Source of the DNA: an uncultured Agathobaculum sp.
GTDB taxonomy: Bacteria > Bacillota > Clostridia > Oscillospirales > Butyricicoccaceae
DNA length: 14,889 nt
Direction: 5' to 3'
NCBI GenBank assembly: GCA_944380945.1
Contig: CALWJG010000021.1
Location: 1 to 14,889, forward strand
Shown here: positions 6,744-14,462 of the stretch, piece by piece
How positions within the stretch are numbered: position 1 is the first letter of the stretch
How the letters are laid out: each line of letters opens with the position of its first letter
Position numbers and translations under genes: made by a program
The notes under the pieces: model-generated
Told to the model about the DNA's origin: nothing
Database searches by the model: none
The model's input: the letters and a program-made list of their open reading frames with translations, nothing else

Positions 6744-7526
6744 TCAAAATCCCAGCTGCGCCAGCTCCCGCGCCAGACGGACATAGAACGCCGGCGCGCA
6801 GAAGCGGGAGGTGTCGCGCCCCGCCGCGTCCACCAGCTCCTGATGGGACACGCCCTCGAGCACGCCGCGCCAGCGCCCCCAGCGGGCGGAGGCGGGCGTG
6901 ACCAGCCCGTCGCTCTCCCCGTGCGCGGGGTAGAACAGCCCGTGCGTCAGCGCCATGGCGGCGTCCGTGCGCGCGCCGTCCAGCCGCGCGCCCCAGCTCT
7001 GGTAATAGACGCAGTTCGCATCCGGATTGTCCCGGTTGAACTGCGCAAGGTACTGCGGCGTCAGCTGTTCGCCCGCGCGCAGGGAATCCGGCTGCGCATC
7101 GCCGTTTTTGGCCCACCATGCGTCGTTCCCCCGCGCCCAGACCGCCACGCCCGGACGGGCGCGCAGCAGCAGCTCCGCGATGCGCGCGCCGTGGTTCGGC
7201 GTGGACAGCATGGAGAGCGACGCGACATACCGGCCGTATCCCATGGTCGAGATCAGGTACCGCGCCTCCAGCCCGCCCTTGGAATGGGCGATGAGGTTGA
7301 CCCGCGCCGCGCCGGTCTCGCGCCGCACGCGGCGCACAGTGCGCGCCAGCTGCGCCGCGTTGGCCTCAATACTGCCCCAGGCGTCCTGCCCGCCGAAAAA
7401 AACGCGCGCGCCGTGTGCGCGCAGCGCGTCCGGGATGCGCCCCCAGGGCACATACAGGCCGCCCGCATCGGTCACGCCCAGCCCGTGCACCAGAATGAGG
7501 GGGTATTTTGTGCTGCAATCCTTCAT
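6744..7526 (-). CDS. Lipase/esterase, alpha/beta-hydrolase fold
   Basis: This 260-residue protein resembles class 2-type triacylglycerol lipases and related esterases. The N-terminal strand and oxyanion loop read PLILVHGLGV (9-18). The nucleophile elbow is NLIAHSKGGLEARYL with S82, SMLSTPNHGA follows (105-114), and likely acid and base are D206 (SDGLVTP) and H228 (VSHQELVD). No signal peptide is evident, so it is probably cytoplasmic, which is unusual for a lipase. The ATG at 7526 overlaps the rlmH stop by four bases (ATGA). The longer frame to 7775 runs through rlmH and is rejected. The substrate is unknown. A T-rich tract follows the stop at 6744, but only a weak hairpin precedes it. Confidence 0.85.
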   Translation of the reverse strand: MKDCSTKYPLILVHGLGVTDAGGLYVPWGRIPDALRAHGARVFFGGQDAWGSIEANAAQLARTVRRVRRETGAARVNLIAHSKGGLEARYLISTMGYGRYVASLSMLSTPNHGARIAELLLRARPGVAVWARGNDAWWAKNGDAQPDSLRAGEQLTPQYLAQFNRDNPDANCVYYQSWGARLDGARTDAAMALTHGLFYPAHGESDGLVTPASARWGRWRGVLEGVSHQELVDAAGRDTSRFCAPAFYVRLARELAQLGF

Positions 7527-8005
7527 TTGTGATACTTCCCGCCCGCGGCGATGTTGAGCGCGCGGTACAGCTGCTCGAGCACCATCACGCGCGCCAGATG
7601 ATGCGGGAACGTCATGGGCGACATGGACAGCCGCAGCGCCGCGCGCTGCTTGATCCGCTCGGACAGGCCGCACGAGCCGCCGATGACAAGGCACAGCCGG
7701 CTCGTGCCGGACACGGTCAGCTTTGCCAGATAGTCCGCCAGCTGCTCGGAGGACATGGGCTTGCCCTCCACACACAGCGCGATGACCGCCGCGCCCTGCG
7801 GGAGCTTGGCCTCGATGAGCGCGGCCTCCTTGTCCAGCGCCTGCTCGATCTCGCCCTGCGAGGGCGTCTGCGGCAGGCGCTGCTCGGGCAGCTCGATGAT
7901 CTCCAGCTTGCAGTAAGCGCCCAGGCGCTTTTCGTATTCGCGCACCGCGTCCGCCCAGAACTTCTCCCCGAGCTTGCCCACACAGATCAGCCGGACAGCG
8001 AGCAC
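7523..8005 (-). CDS. rlmH: 23S rRNA pseudouridine-1915 N3-methyltransferase RlmH
   Basis: This 160-residue SPOUT-class methyltransferase modifies pseudouridine 1915 (E. coli numbering) in helix 69 of 23S rRNA using S-adenosylmethionine. Family motifs are LCLVIGGSCGLSE (104-116), SMSPMTFPHHLARVMVLEQLYRA (127-149) and the C-terminal GGKYHK. The start is GTG at 8005: it lies seven bases after AGGAGG, gives the expected RLICVGKLGEKFW N-terminus, and gives the normal family length. The frame open to 8074 overlaps walJ coding sequence. The first 19 bases overlap the end of walJ, and the stop overlaps the lipase start, so the three are translationally linked. Confidence 0.96.
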   Translation of the reverse strand: MLAVRLICVGKLGEKFWADAVREYEKRLGAYCKLEIIELPEQRLPQTPSQGEIEQALDKEAALIEAKLPQGAAVIALCVEGKPMSSEQLADYLAKLTVSGTSRLCLVIGGSCGLSERIKQRAALRLSMSPMTFPHHLARVMVLEQLYRALNIAAGGKYHK

Positions 8006-8799
8006 AGCGTCTCCTCCTCTCCCAGCGGGACCGGCTGCTCCATGCAGCCGCGCGGCGCGGCGATCACCTCGCACGCGGGCAGGCCGCGCAGCGCGGCGCG
8101 CGTCTGCTGGAGCGCGAGCGCCGGCATGTTGTTCTTTTCGCTCAGGTGCGCGAGGATGATGGTGCGCGCGCCGTTTTTGACCAGATCGGCGGCGAACACC
8201 GCGCAGTCCGGGTTGGACAGGTGGCCGGACGGCCCGGCGACGCGCATTTTGAGCGGATAGGGGTAGGGGCCGGCCTGCAGCATGTGCGGGTCGTGGTTGC
8301 TCTCGAGCACGACCGTCTCGCAGCCGCGCAGCAGCTCGGCCGCGTCCCGCGGCACAAAGCCGAGGTCGGTCGCAAAGCCAAAGCGGCTGCCGCCCTGCGC
8401 AAAACAGTAACCCACGCTCTCGGCCGCGTCGTGCGGCGTGGCAAAGGACGCGACGTCCACATCGCGCACCCAGAAGCGCGCGCCGCTGTCGAACACGTTG
8501 AGCCGGTCCGCGCAGAGCGGCTCCTTTTGCTCGAGCGCCTCCGCCGTGCCGCGCGAGGCGAACACCGGCACCCGGCTCTTTTTGAGCAGCATGGGCAGGC
8601 CCTTGACGTGGTCGATGTGCTCATGCGTCAGCAGCACGGCGGAAAGGCTGTCCAGCCCCAGGCCGAGCGCGCCCAGCGCAGTCGTGATCCGGCGCAGGGA
8701 CACGCCCGCGTCGATCAGGATCGCCGTCCCCTCCGCCATATACAGGCCGCAGTTGCCCGACGACCCGCTCGCAATGCTGTAATAATACCGTTCCGCCAA
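7987..8799 (-). CDS. walJ: WalJ/YycJ-type metallo-beta-lactamase-fold hydrolase
   Basis: This 270-residue protein carries the metal-binding motif H59-x-H61-x-D63-H64 (THEHIDH) and the N-terminal SGSSGNC typical of the YycJ family. Family members are described as single-strand DNA 5' exonucleases linked to repair or to the wal locus. Later metal-ligand segments are PHDAAES, ATDLG and SGHLSN. I chose the TTG at 8799: GGAGG lies eight bases upstream, and the length then equals the family norm. The frame continues open to 9015 but would translate through several hairpins and a terminator-like stem. The gene's 3' end overlaps the rlmH start by 19 bases. In Bacillus yycJ directly follows yycI, but here murA lies between. 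Confidence 0.9.
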   Translation of the reverse strand: MAERYYYSIASGSSGNCGLYMAEGTAILIDAGVSLRRITTALGALGLGLDSLSAVLLTHEHIDHVKGLPMLLKKSRVPVFASRGTAEALEQKEPLCADRLNVFDSGARFWVRDVDVASFATPHDAAESVGYCFAQGGSRFGFATDLGFVPRDAAELLRGCETVVLESNHDPHMLQAGPYPYPLKMRVAGPSGHLSNPDCAVFAADLVKNGARTIILAHLSEKNNMPALALQQTRAALRGLPACEVIAAPRGCMEQPVPLGEEETLCSLSG

Positions 8800-8820
8800 A
8801 GTTTTAACCTCCAGATAGGG

Positions 8821-8847
8821 AAAAAGCCGCGAACTTCCGTCCGCGGC
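8821..8847 (-). terminator. Terminator-like hairpin just before walJ, possible attenuator
   Basis: On the minus strand GCCGCG (8847-8842) pairs with CGCGGC (8831-8826) around a 10-base loop and is followed by T5 (8825-8821). Only about 8 bases separate it from the GGAGG of walJ, leaving no room for a promoter downstream. It is therefore either a partial terminator after murA or an attenuator in the walJ leader. Another CCGCGG about 24 bases upstream (8869-8874) could pair with the first arm and disrupt the stem. Confidence 0.6.
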
Positions 8848-8913
8848 ATCGCAAATTACGGTACAGGCCCGCGGCCCGCCGCAGCAGACCGCGCTCCGCG
8901 CGATCTTGAAATA

Positions 8914-9084
8914 GAAAATCGCCACGCGATTTTCATCCAAAAGCCCAGCTTTGCCGGGTTTTGGGATACCCCGACCCAGCGCCCTGGGGGCGCGTCCAAG
9001 GGGTATCGCGGACAAGTTTCTCCGGAACTTGTCCGCGTATATAGGGGGAATCGGATCCCCCTATACCTATTTATGCGCGCTGCG
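8914..9084 (+). repeat. Contiguous hairpin run plus boundary motif, copy B
   Basis: Five hairpins follow one another with linkers of 0 to 2 bases. They are GAAAATCGC/GCGATTTTC (8914-8934), CCAAAA-CCC/GGGTTTTGG with one bulge (8937-8964), GATACCCC/GGGGTATC (8965-9007) enclosing GCGCCC/GGGCGC, CGCGGACAAGTT/AACTTGTCCGCG (9007-9037), and TATAGGGGGA/TCCCCCTATA (9040-9065). The boundary motif CTATTTATGCGCGC (9067-9080) follows and runs into the last codons of murA. The run lies between murA and walJ and contains no supported gene. The 8848-8913 remainder is GC-rich with further short palindromes. Confidence 0.7.
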
Positions 9085-10366
9085 CCACGCCCATGGACTC
9101 CGGGATCTCCGCGCGGTACATATCCGCGCCCAGCGCCACGAACTTTTCCACCAGCGTCTCATAGCCGCGCTCGATGTTCTGCACCTGCTCGACCTCGGTC
9201 ACGCCCTTGGCCGCAAGGCCGGCAATGACCATCGCCGCGCCCGCGCGCAGGTCGTGCGCGCGCACCGGCGCGCCGCGCAGCTCGGGAACGCCCTCGATCA
9301 CCGCGATCTTGCCGTCCACATGGATGTTCGCACCCATGCGCGCCAGCTCCTCGGTGTAGCGGAAGCGGCTGTCCCAGATGCCCTCGGTGACGATGCTCGT
9401 GCCCTCTGCCAGGCAGAGCGCCGCGGTCATCTGCGGCTGCATGTCGGTCGGGAAGCCCGGATAGGGCAGGGTCTTGATATTGGTGCGGGTGAGCGTGCCC
9501 GTGCGGCGCACGAGCATCGCGTCGTCATACTCGGTCACCTCGACGCTCATCTCCTTGAGCTTGGCGGTGATGCACTCCAGATGACGCGGGATGACGTTTT
9601 TGATCAGCACCGAACCGCCGCAGGCCGCGACCGCCGCCATAAAGGTGCCGGCCTCGATCTGGTCCGGGATGACCGAATAGTTCGCGCCGTGCAGGCGCTC
9701 GACGCCGCGGATCTTGATCACGTCCGTGCCCGCGCCCTTGACGTTCGCGCCCATGGCGTTGAGGAAGTTCGCCAGATCGACGATGTGCGGCTCCTTGGCG
9801 CAGTTCTCCATGATGGTCTGCCCCTTGGCCAGCACTGCGGCGAGCATGATGTTCATCGTCGCGCCGACCGAGACAACGTCGAAATAAATGTGTGCGCCGT
9901 GCAGGCCCTCTTCGGGCGCCTCGGCGCGGATGTAACCGCCCTTGGGCAGGGTCACCGTGGCGCCGAGCGCCTCGAAGCCCTTGATATGCTGGTCGATCGG
10001 GCGCACGCCGCCGAAATTGCAGCCGCCCGGCATGGCGACCTCGGCGTAGCCGTATTTGCCCAGCAGCACGCCGAGCAGATAATAGGAGGCGCGCAGCTTG
10101 CGCTCGAGCTCGTGCGGCTTGAGGCTGGGGTTGCTGGTGTTCTGGATCTCGACGGTCGTTGCGTTGACCAGACGGATCTGCGCGCCCAGCTCGCGCATGA
10201 TCTCAAGCTGGAGGGTCACGTCGATGATCTTGGGCACGTTCTCAATGCGGACCGGGCCATCCGCCAGCAGCGCTGCCGGAACGATCGCGACGGCGGCGTT
10301 CTTCGCCCCGGAGATGGTCACTTCGCCGTTGAGCGTTTTACCGCCGTTGATGACATACTTTGTCAA
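9071..10366 (-). CDS. murA: UDP-N-acetylglucosamine 1-carboxyvinyltransferase
   Basis: This 431-residue enzyme transfers enolpyruvate from PEP to UDP-GlcNAc in the cytoplasm, the first committed step of peptidoglycan synthesis and the target of fosfomycin. K22 and N23 (SGAKNAA), the loop cysteine C116 in PGGCNFGGVRPIDQH, D308 in PGFPTDMQPQ and R400 near NIERGYE match known catalytic residues. With cysteine in the loop, fosfomycin sensitivity is expected (inference). QHIKGFEALGA is closer to the MurA2/MurZ branch. The start is TTG at 10366, nine bases after AGGAG, giving MTKYVINGG. No in-frame ATG fits. The last few codons and stop overlap the repeat boundary motif. Its own promoter is likely at about 10481-10489. 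Confidence 0.96.
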   Translation of the reverse strand: MTKYVINGGKTLNGEVTISGAKNAAVAIVPAALLADGPVRIENVPKIIDVTLQLEIMRELGAQIRLVNATTVEIQNTSNPSLKPHELERKLRASYYLLGVLLGKYGYAEVAMPGGCNFGGVRPIDQHIKGFEALGATVTLPKGGYIRAEAPEEGLHGAHIYFDVVSVGATMNIMLAAVLAKGQTIMENCAKEPHIVDLANFLNAMGANVKGAGTDVIKIRGVERLHGANYSVIPDQIEAGTFMAAVAACGGSVLIKNVIPRHLECITAKLKEMSVEVTEYDDAMLVRRTGTLTRTNIKTLPYPGFPTDMQPQMTAALCLAEGTSIVTEGIWDSRFRYTEELARMGANIHVDGKIAVIEGVPELRGAPVRAHDLRAGAAMVIAGLAAKGVTEVEQVQNIERGYETLVEKFVALGADMYRAEIPESMGVAQRA

Positions 10367-10400
10367 ACCTACCTACTCCTCACTCCTGCGAGCCGCGGCT

Positions 10401-10462
10401 GCCCGCGCCCGCTCGTTCGTTACTGTAAATTTATGTGCGCGGGCGGCGCATGGTTCGCCCGC
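10401..10462 (-). promoter_or_regulatory. murA leader with mutually exclusive hairpins
   Basis: The segment around 10437-10445 can pair either with 10456-10462 (GCGGGCG/CGCCCGC, 10-base loop) or with 10401-10408 (GCGCGGGC/GCCCGCGC, 28-base loop). The two pairings share bases 10439-10444 and cannot coexist. A further palindrome AGCCGCGGCT (10391-10400) lies between them and the murA ribosome site. Alternative structures in a long leader suggest possible cis-regulation, but no known riboswitch is recognised. Confidence 0.35.
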
Positions 10463-10480
10463 AAAAATTCTCACCAATAT

Positions 10481-10489
10481 ATTCTACCA
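10481..10489 (-). promoter_or_regulatory. Extended -10 promoter for murA
   Basis: On the minus strand TGGTAGAAT (10489-10481) fits an extended -10 element (TGnTATAAT) with one mismatch. It lies in an AT-rich island just after yycI, and the -35 region is poor. Transcription from here would give a leader of about 110 bases before the murA TTG. It would let murA be expressed apart from the wal regulator genes. Confidence 0.45.
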
Positions 10490-10516
10490 CAATTTTTGAT
10501 AAAAGAAAGCCTTTTT

Positions 10517-11341
10517 TCAATTTTTCTGGTCTATGACTGTCTTTTTGTCACAATCCACCAAATATTCACCGAAATCGGTCACGATCTTCCAAGTCGGCGT
10601 TAACTGCAGGCGCCTGCTGCTGTCGGTCTCCAGCCGGTAGCCCGCCTCCATCGAGCGGATCTCCGCCGCAGCCGTCCGCCGGGAGACGAATTCGAGCAGC
10701 GCGTCGGCCGCGCTGCACATGACGCCGCTGCCGCGCACCGTGGTATACGGCGTACCGAAGCTCCACCGCCCGTCGAGCGACACGCCGCCCGCCCCGTCGA
10801 ACCGGAGCGTGAGCGTGCGGTTGAACACCGGCAGCCCCGCCGCCGACCCGCGCAGGGTCGCGGTCAGGCCGTCCGTATCCAGCTGCGCGTCCCTGATCGG
10901 GATGCCCCAGTCCGCCAGCAGACGGCGGGCCAGCCGCAGCGCATCGTTTCCGTCCTGCGGCGCATCCGCCCCGGTCTGGAAGCTGCCCTCCACCCGGCCG
11001 TCCGCCGCCCAACGGACCGTGCCGCGCGCGCCTTCAAACACGACCGTGCCGTCGTCCTGCTCGGTGCGCTCGGCGTCGTCCCCCAGCATGGCGGCTGCCA
11101 CCGCCTCCTCGTCCGGGCGGCTGCGGTCGATGGACAGCTCGGGCAGCGATTTGTCCGCCGGCAGATCGAACGCATCCGCTATCGTCACGCCGTATTCCGC
11201 CGCCAGCGTGCGCACGCTGTCCTCAAGCGCGGCCTTGCGCTCCTGCTCCTGCCCGATCCGGATGCCCAGATTGGCCAGCAGGAACACGTTGACCGCCGCC
11301 AGTATGACGATCAGCACGTTTTTTACCTTATCCCATTGCAA
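10517..11341 (-). CDS. yycI: WalRK modulator YycI
   Basis: This 274-residue membrane-anchored protein has the YycI N-terminus W-D-K-x-K-N followed by a single membrane helix (about 8-26) and an extracytoplasmic domain. In Bacillus YycI and YycH bind WalK at the membrane and dampen its activity. Position between yycH and the rest of the wal cluster supports the name. Sequence identity to the Bacillus protein is probably low. The start is TTG at 11341, nine bases after GGAGG. The nearby ATG is out of frame. It lies 16 bases after yycH and is surely co-transcribed. Confidence 0.85.
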   Translation of the reverse strand: MQWDKVKNVLIVILAAVNVFLLANLGIRIGQEQERKAALEDSVRTLAAEYGVTIADAFDLPADKSLPELSIDRSRPDEEAVAAAMLGDDAERTEQDDGTVVFEGARGTVRWAADGRVEGSFQTGADAPQDGNDALRLARRLLADWGIPIRDAQLDTDGLTATLRGSAAGLPVFNRTLTLRFDGAGGVSLDGRWSFGTPYTTVRGSGVMCSAADALLEFVSRRTAAAEIRSMEAGYRLETDSSRRLQLTPTWKIVTDFGEYLVDCDKKTVIDQKN

Positions 11342-11357
11342 GCGGCCGCACCTCCCG

Positions 11358-12674
11358 TCAAGCTGCGCTGCTCAGATAATACCGCGCGGGCACATAGACG
11401 CCGTCCTGCGCGCGGTAAGCCACCATCAGGCTGCGCGCACCCTCGCCCGCGCCAGCCGCCGCCTGCCGCGCCGGCAGCACAGTGCGCTGCGTGCTGCGCG
11501 CGGCAAAGCGCTGCAGCTGCACGGTCGCGGAGACCAGCGTGCCGTCCTCCGCGAAGGAAAAGGAGGCAAAATCGCTTTCGCCCAGCACCGGCACGCCGCC
11601 GTACAGCTGCATGAATGTCAGCGTGGTCGTGTCGCCGCTGCGCTGCACGGCATATAGCGCGGCGTGGGTCTCGGTCTCGCCCGCGCGCAGCGCCTCGTCC
11701 AAAATCAGGCGGGCGCAGTCGAGCTGGGCGTCCAGCGCGGACTGTCCACGCACCTCTCCCTCCTCATAGGCGCGCACCGTGCTGTCGCCCTGCGCCGAGG
11801 CATATTGCAGCAGCCCGTCCGCGCTGACGCGCAGCGTGCTTGCATTATCGACGAACACGCGCACCGCGTCGTCCTGTTCGGAATAAAAATCCGTATAGGC
11901 CGTAAAGCCGAACGCCTGCAGCAGGCCCTCCAGCCCCGCGCCGCTCTGCGCGGAGAACAGGTCGATGTCCCGCCGGTCGAGCAGCGGCAAAGTGAGCCGC
12001 TCGCTGTCGAACAGCAGCGTCTCAGGGTAGACGGCATAGCCGTCCCCCGCAAAGCCGCAGGCCATGCCGCGGAACGTCTGCCCGGCAGACGCGAGCGCGT
12101 CCGCATCCACCGGGACCTCCGCGCTGTACAGCGCGCCGTCCGGCGTGCGCACGAACAGCTTCCCGGCGTCCGCGGACAGGAGCAGCGTCTCCACCGCGGT
12201 GTCGCCGCCGTCCGTCCAGATGCCGCCCACCCAGCTCGCGATCACGCGCAGCGGGATGCGGCCATGATAGCGCAGCAGGGCGCAGTCGCCCGTCTGCAAA
12301 GCGGCCGTGAGCGCGGCCTCATCCGCCGGCTCGAGCGTACCGTCCGACAGCGCCTTTTCCCAGACCGTCTGCACCGCGCTGAACGCAGCCTCGACCTCGG
12401 TCAGGTTGTACTGCACGCCGTACAGCTGCCCGTCCACCCGCAGCGCGAGCTGGGCGGGCTCTGCCGCCGCTACGCCGGAGGAGCGCAGCTCATATCCGAC
12501 CGCGCCGCCGACCAGATGGTCGTACGCGCGGCGCAGCAGGTTGTCCGCCGGCATCTGCGCGATATTCATCCCGAGCACCCAGTTGGCCGCGCACAGCATG
12601 CACAGCATCGCCACCAGCACCAGCAGAGCGATGTTTTTCACCGTGTTGCGCGCCGAGCGCGCGGGCGCCCTCAT
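11358..12674 (-). CDS. yycH: WalRK modulator YycH
   Basis: This 438-residue protein has one N-terminal membrane helix (about 14-36) and a large extracytoplasmic part. Its name rests mainly on its place between walK and yycI, on length and on topology. I recognise no catalytic motif. The C-terminal part has a beta-strand-rich, PepSY/YycI-like look (LTFMQLYGGVPVLGES, SFAEDGTLVSATVQLQ). The ATG overlaps the walK stop by four bases (ATGA), so it is translationally coupled. Its expected role is to form a complex with YycI and the WalK membrane helices and set kinase activity. Confidence 0.82.
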   Translation of the reverse strand: MRAPARSARNTVKNIALLVLVAMLCMLCAANWVLGMNIAQMPADNLLRRAYDHLVGGAVGYELRSSGVAAAEPAQLALRVDGQLYGVQYNLTEVEAAFSAVQTVWEKALSDGTLEPADEAALTAALQTGDCALLRYHGRIPLRVIASWVGGIWTDGGDTAVETLLLSADAGKLFVRTPDGALYSAEVPVDADALASAGQTFRGMACGFAGDGYAVYPETLLFDSERLTLPLLDRRDIDLFSAQSGAGLEGLLQAFGFTAYTDFYSEQDDAVRVFVDNASTLRVSADGLLQYASAQGDSTVRAYEEGEVRGQSALDAQLDCARLILDEALRAGETETHAALYAVQRSGDTTTLTFMQLYGGVPVLGESDFASFSFAEDGTLVSATVQLQRFAARSTQRTVLPARQAAAGAGEGARSLMVAYRAQDGVYVPARYYLSSAA

Positions 12675-14446
12675 ACCGGCTCCTCCCCGGTGTTGGCCGC
12701 AAGGTCGGTCGGCAGGGTGATGGTCACGATCGTCCCCTTGCCGTATTCGCTGGCCAGCGCGATCTTGCCCTCATGCTGCTCGACGATCTCCTTGGCGATG
12801 GCAAGGCCCAGGCCCGTGCCGCCGGCCGCGCGGCTGCGCGCCTTGTCCACGCGGTAGAAGCGCTCGAACAGGCGCGGCACGTCCGCCGCGGGGATGCCCA
12901 CGCCGTCGTCCTCGACCGTGATGCGCACGCGGTTTTTCGGCACTGCGCAGGCTGACAGGCGGATGTGTCCGCCCGACGGCGTGTATTTGACCGCGTTGGA
13001 CAGGATGTTGACCACGACCTGCTCGATGCGCTCGCGGTCGCCCACGATCTGCGGCAGGTCGTCCGGCGTGTCCACGGTCAGCTCGTGGCCGCTGTCCTCG
13101 GCGGTCAGCTTCATGGCGCCCGCCACGTTTCTCAGCATATCGCCCAGCTGGAAGCGCGTCATGCGCAGCTCCATGCGGCCGTAGTCCAGCTTGGACAGGG
13201 TGAGCAGGTCGGTGACGATGCGCGCCATGCGCTCGGATTCGCTCGAGATAACGCCCAGAAACTGCTTTTCGGTCTCGAGCGGCAGATTGCCCGCCGCATC
13301 CAGCAGGGTCTCGGTATACGAGCGGATGTTGGTCAGCGGCGTGCGCAGCTCGTGCGACACATTGGCCACGAACTCGCGCCGCGCGTCGTCCAGCCGGCGC
13401 TGCTCGGTGATGTCGTGGATGACCGCGATGACGCCGCCCTCGCCGTCCAGCGCGCCGTAGGGCGCGAGCGTGACCGACAGCACGCGCCCGCGGCGCGTGA
13501 TCTCGCTGGTCAGGAAGGACCGCATAGCGGTCTCATCCGAGTTTGGCATGTCCAGATCGGCGAACATCTCGTCAAAGGACAGGTCGTCCTCCACCCGCAC
13601 GCCGAGCAGGTTCTCGGTGGCCGGGTTCATATGGATGAGCTCGCCGTCGGTCGTGAACGCTGCCACGCCGTCGGTCATGTGCAGGAACAGGGTGCTCAGC
13701 TTGTCGCGCTCGCCCTGCACCTCGCCGACCGTGCCCTTGAGCCGCCGCGCCATGTCGTTGAACGAGCGCGTCAGCTCGCCGATCTCATCCGAGGACTGCA
13801 CGCCCAGCACCTGATCGAAGTTGCCCTCCGCGATCGACCGCGCGCCCTGGGTGATGCGCTCGATCGGGGTGGTGATGGTCTTGGACAGCAGGAAGGACAG
13901 CAGGATCGCCGCCAGCAGGCCGAACATCATCGCCTGCATGACGATCTGGAAAAAGCGCCACGACAGGTCGGAGATCTCCTGCTTGTCGTCCACGATGTAG
14001 ACGATATAGTCCACGCTGCCGTTTTCGTCCATATCGACCGGCACCGCGATGTCCATCATGCTGTCCGACACCGACGAGCGCGTGCCCACCCCGCCCGCCA
14101 TGGCAGAAATGACGTTGCTCGTCCGCATCAGGGTCAGGTTGGGGTTGGAGCCGTCCAGAAAACGGCCCTGCCCGTCCAGAATGGCATAGTTGCGGTAATC
14201 GTCGATGCCGAGCCGGCTGCGGTGCGCGTCGACAATGGTCCTGAGCCCGTCCGCGCCGGTCTCGGCCGCAGCCTCCTCCATGGAGAGGATGGTATCCCCG
14301 GTGAACACGCTCTGCATCTGTTCATAAAAGCTGTCCAGATAGAACGTGCTCACGCTGTTGATCAGAAACGTGCCGACGACCGCCATGACTGAAATGATCA
14401 TCAGCACCAGGATCAGCACCAGCTTCATATGCAAGGAGCGAAACAT
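12671..14446 (-). CDS. walK: Cell-wall sensor histidine kinase WalK
   Basis: This 591-residue membrane kinase phosphorylates WalR and controls cell-wall hydrolase genes. Segments seen are TM1 (about 8-30), an extracytoplasmic sensor domain (31-165), and TM2 (about 168-188). HAMP follows (about 190-242, with ITTPIERITQGARSIAEGNFDQ), then PAS (about 250-350), HisKA with H365 in FVANVSHELRTPLTNI, N484 in the N-box, and ATP-lid motifs DDGVGI (513-518) and GGTGLGLAIAKEIV (542-555). This order and length fit WalK of Firmicutes. The ATG at 14446 has GGAGG six bases upstream. The longer frame to 14575 runs through two perfect hairpins and is rejected. It is separated from walR by 373 bases of hairpins, unlike the tight spacing usual for this pair. 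Confidence 0.93.
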   Translation of the reverse strand: MFRSLHMKLVLILVLMIISVMAVVGTFLINSVSTFYLDSFYEQMQSVFTGDTILSMEEAAAETGADGLRTIVDAHRSRLGIDDYRNYAILDGQGRFLDGSNPNLTLMRTSNVISAMAGGVGTRSSVSDSMMDIAVPVDMDENGSVDYIVYIVDDKQEISDLSWRFFQIVMQAMMFGLLAAILLSFLLSKTITTPIERITQGARSIAEGNFDQVLGVQSSDEIGELTRSFNDMARRLKGTVGEVQGERDKLSTLFLHMTDGVAAFTTDGELIHMNPATENLLGVRVEDDLSFDEMFADLDMPNSDETAMRSFLTSEITRRGRVLSVTLAPYGALDGEGGVIAVIHDITEQRRLDDARREFVANVSHELRTPLTNIRSYTETLLDAAGNLPLETEKQFLGVISSESERMARIVTDLLTLSKLDYGRMELRMTRFQLGDMLRNVAGAMKLTAEDSGHELTVDTPDDLPQIVGDRERIEQVVVNILSNAVKYTPSGGHIRLSACAVPKNRVRITVEDDGVGIPAADVPRLFERFYRVDKARSRAAGGTGLGLAIAKEIVEQHEGKIALASEYGKGTIVTITLPTDLAANTGEEPV

Positions 14447-14462
14447 TTGACACCTCCAGATT

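Noticed and set aside
8800..9015. 72-codon upstream extension of walJ
   Set aside because: It would translate through three to four hairpins and a terminator-like stem, and the TTG at 8799 has a well-placed GGAGG and gives family length.
8951..10603. 550-codon open frame antisense to murA
   Set aside because: It is a shadow of murA, starts inside the hairpin run, and has no family features.
12965..14392. 475-codon open frame antisense to walK
   Set aside because: It is a shadow of walK, with H/Q/R/V-rich composition and no ribosome site. Similar shadows opposite nspC, the dehydrogenase, the kinase gene, yycH and the lipase were dropped for the same reason.
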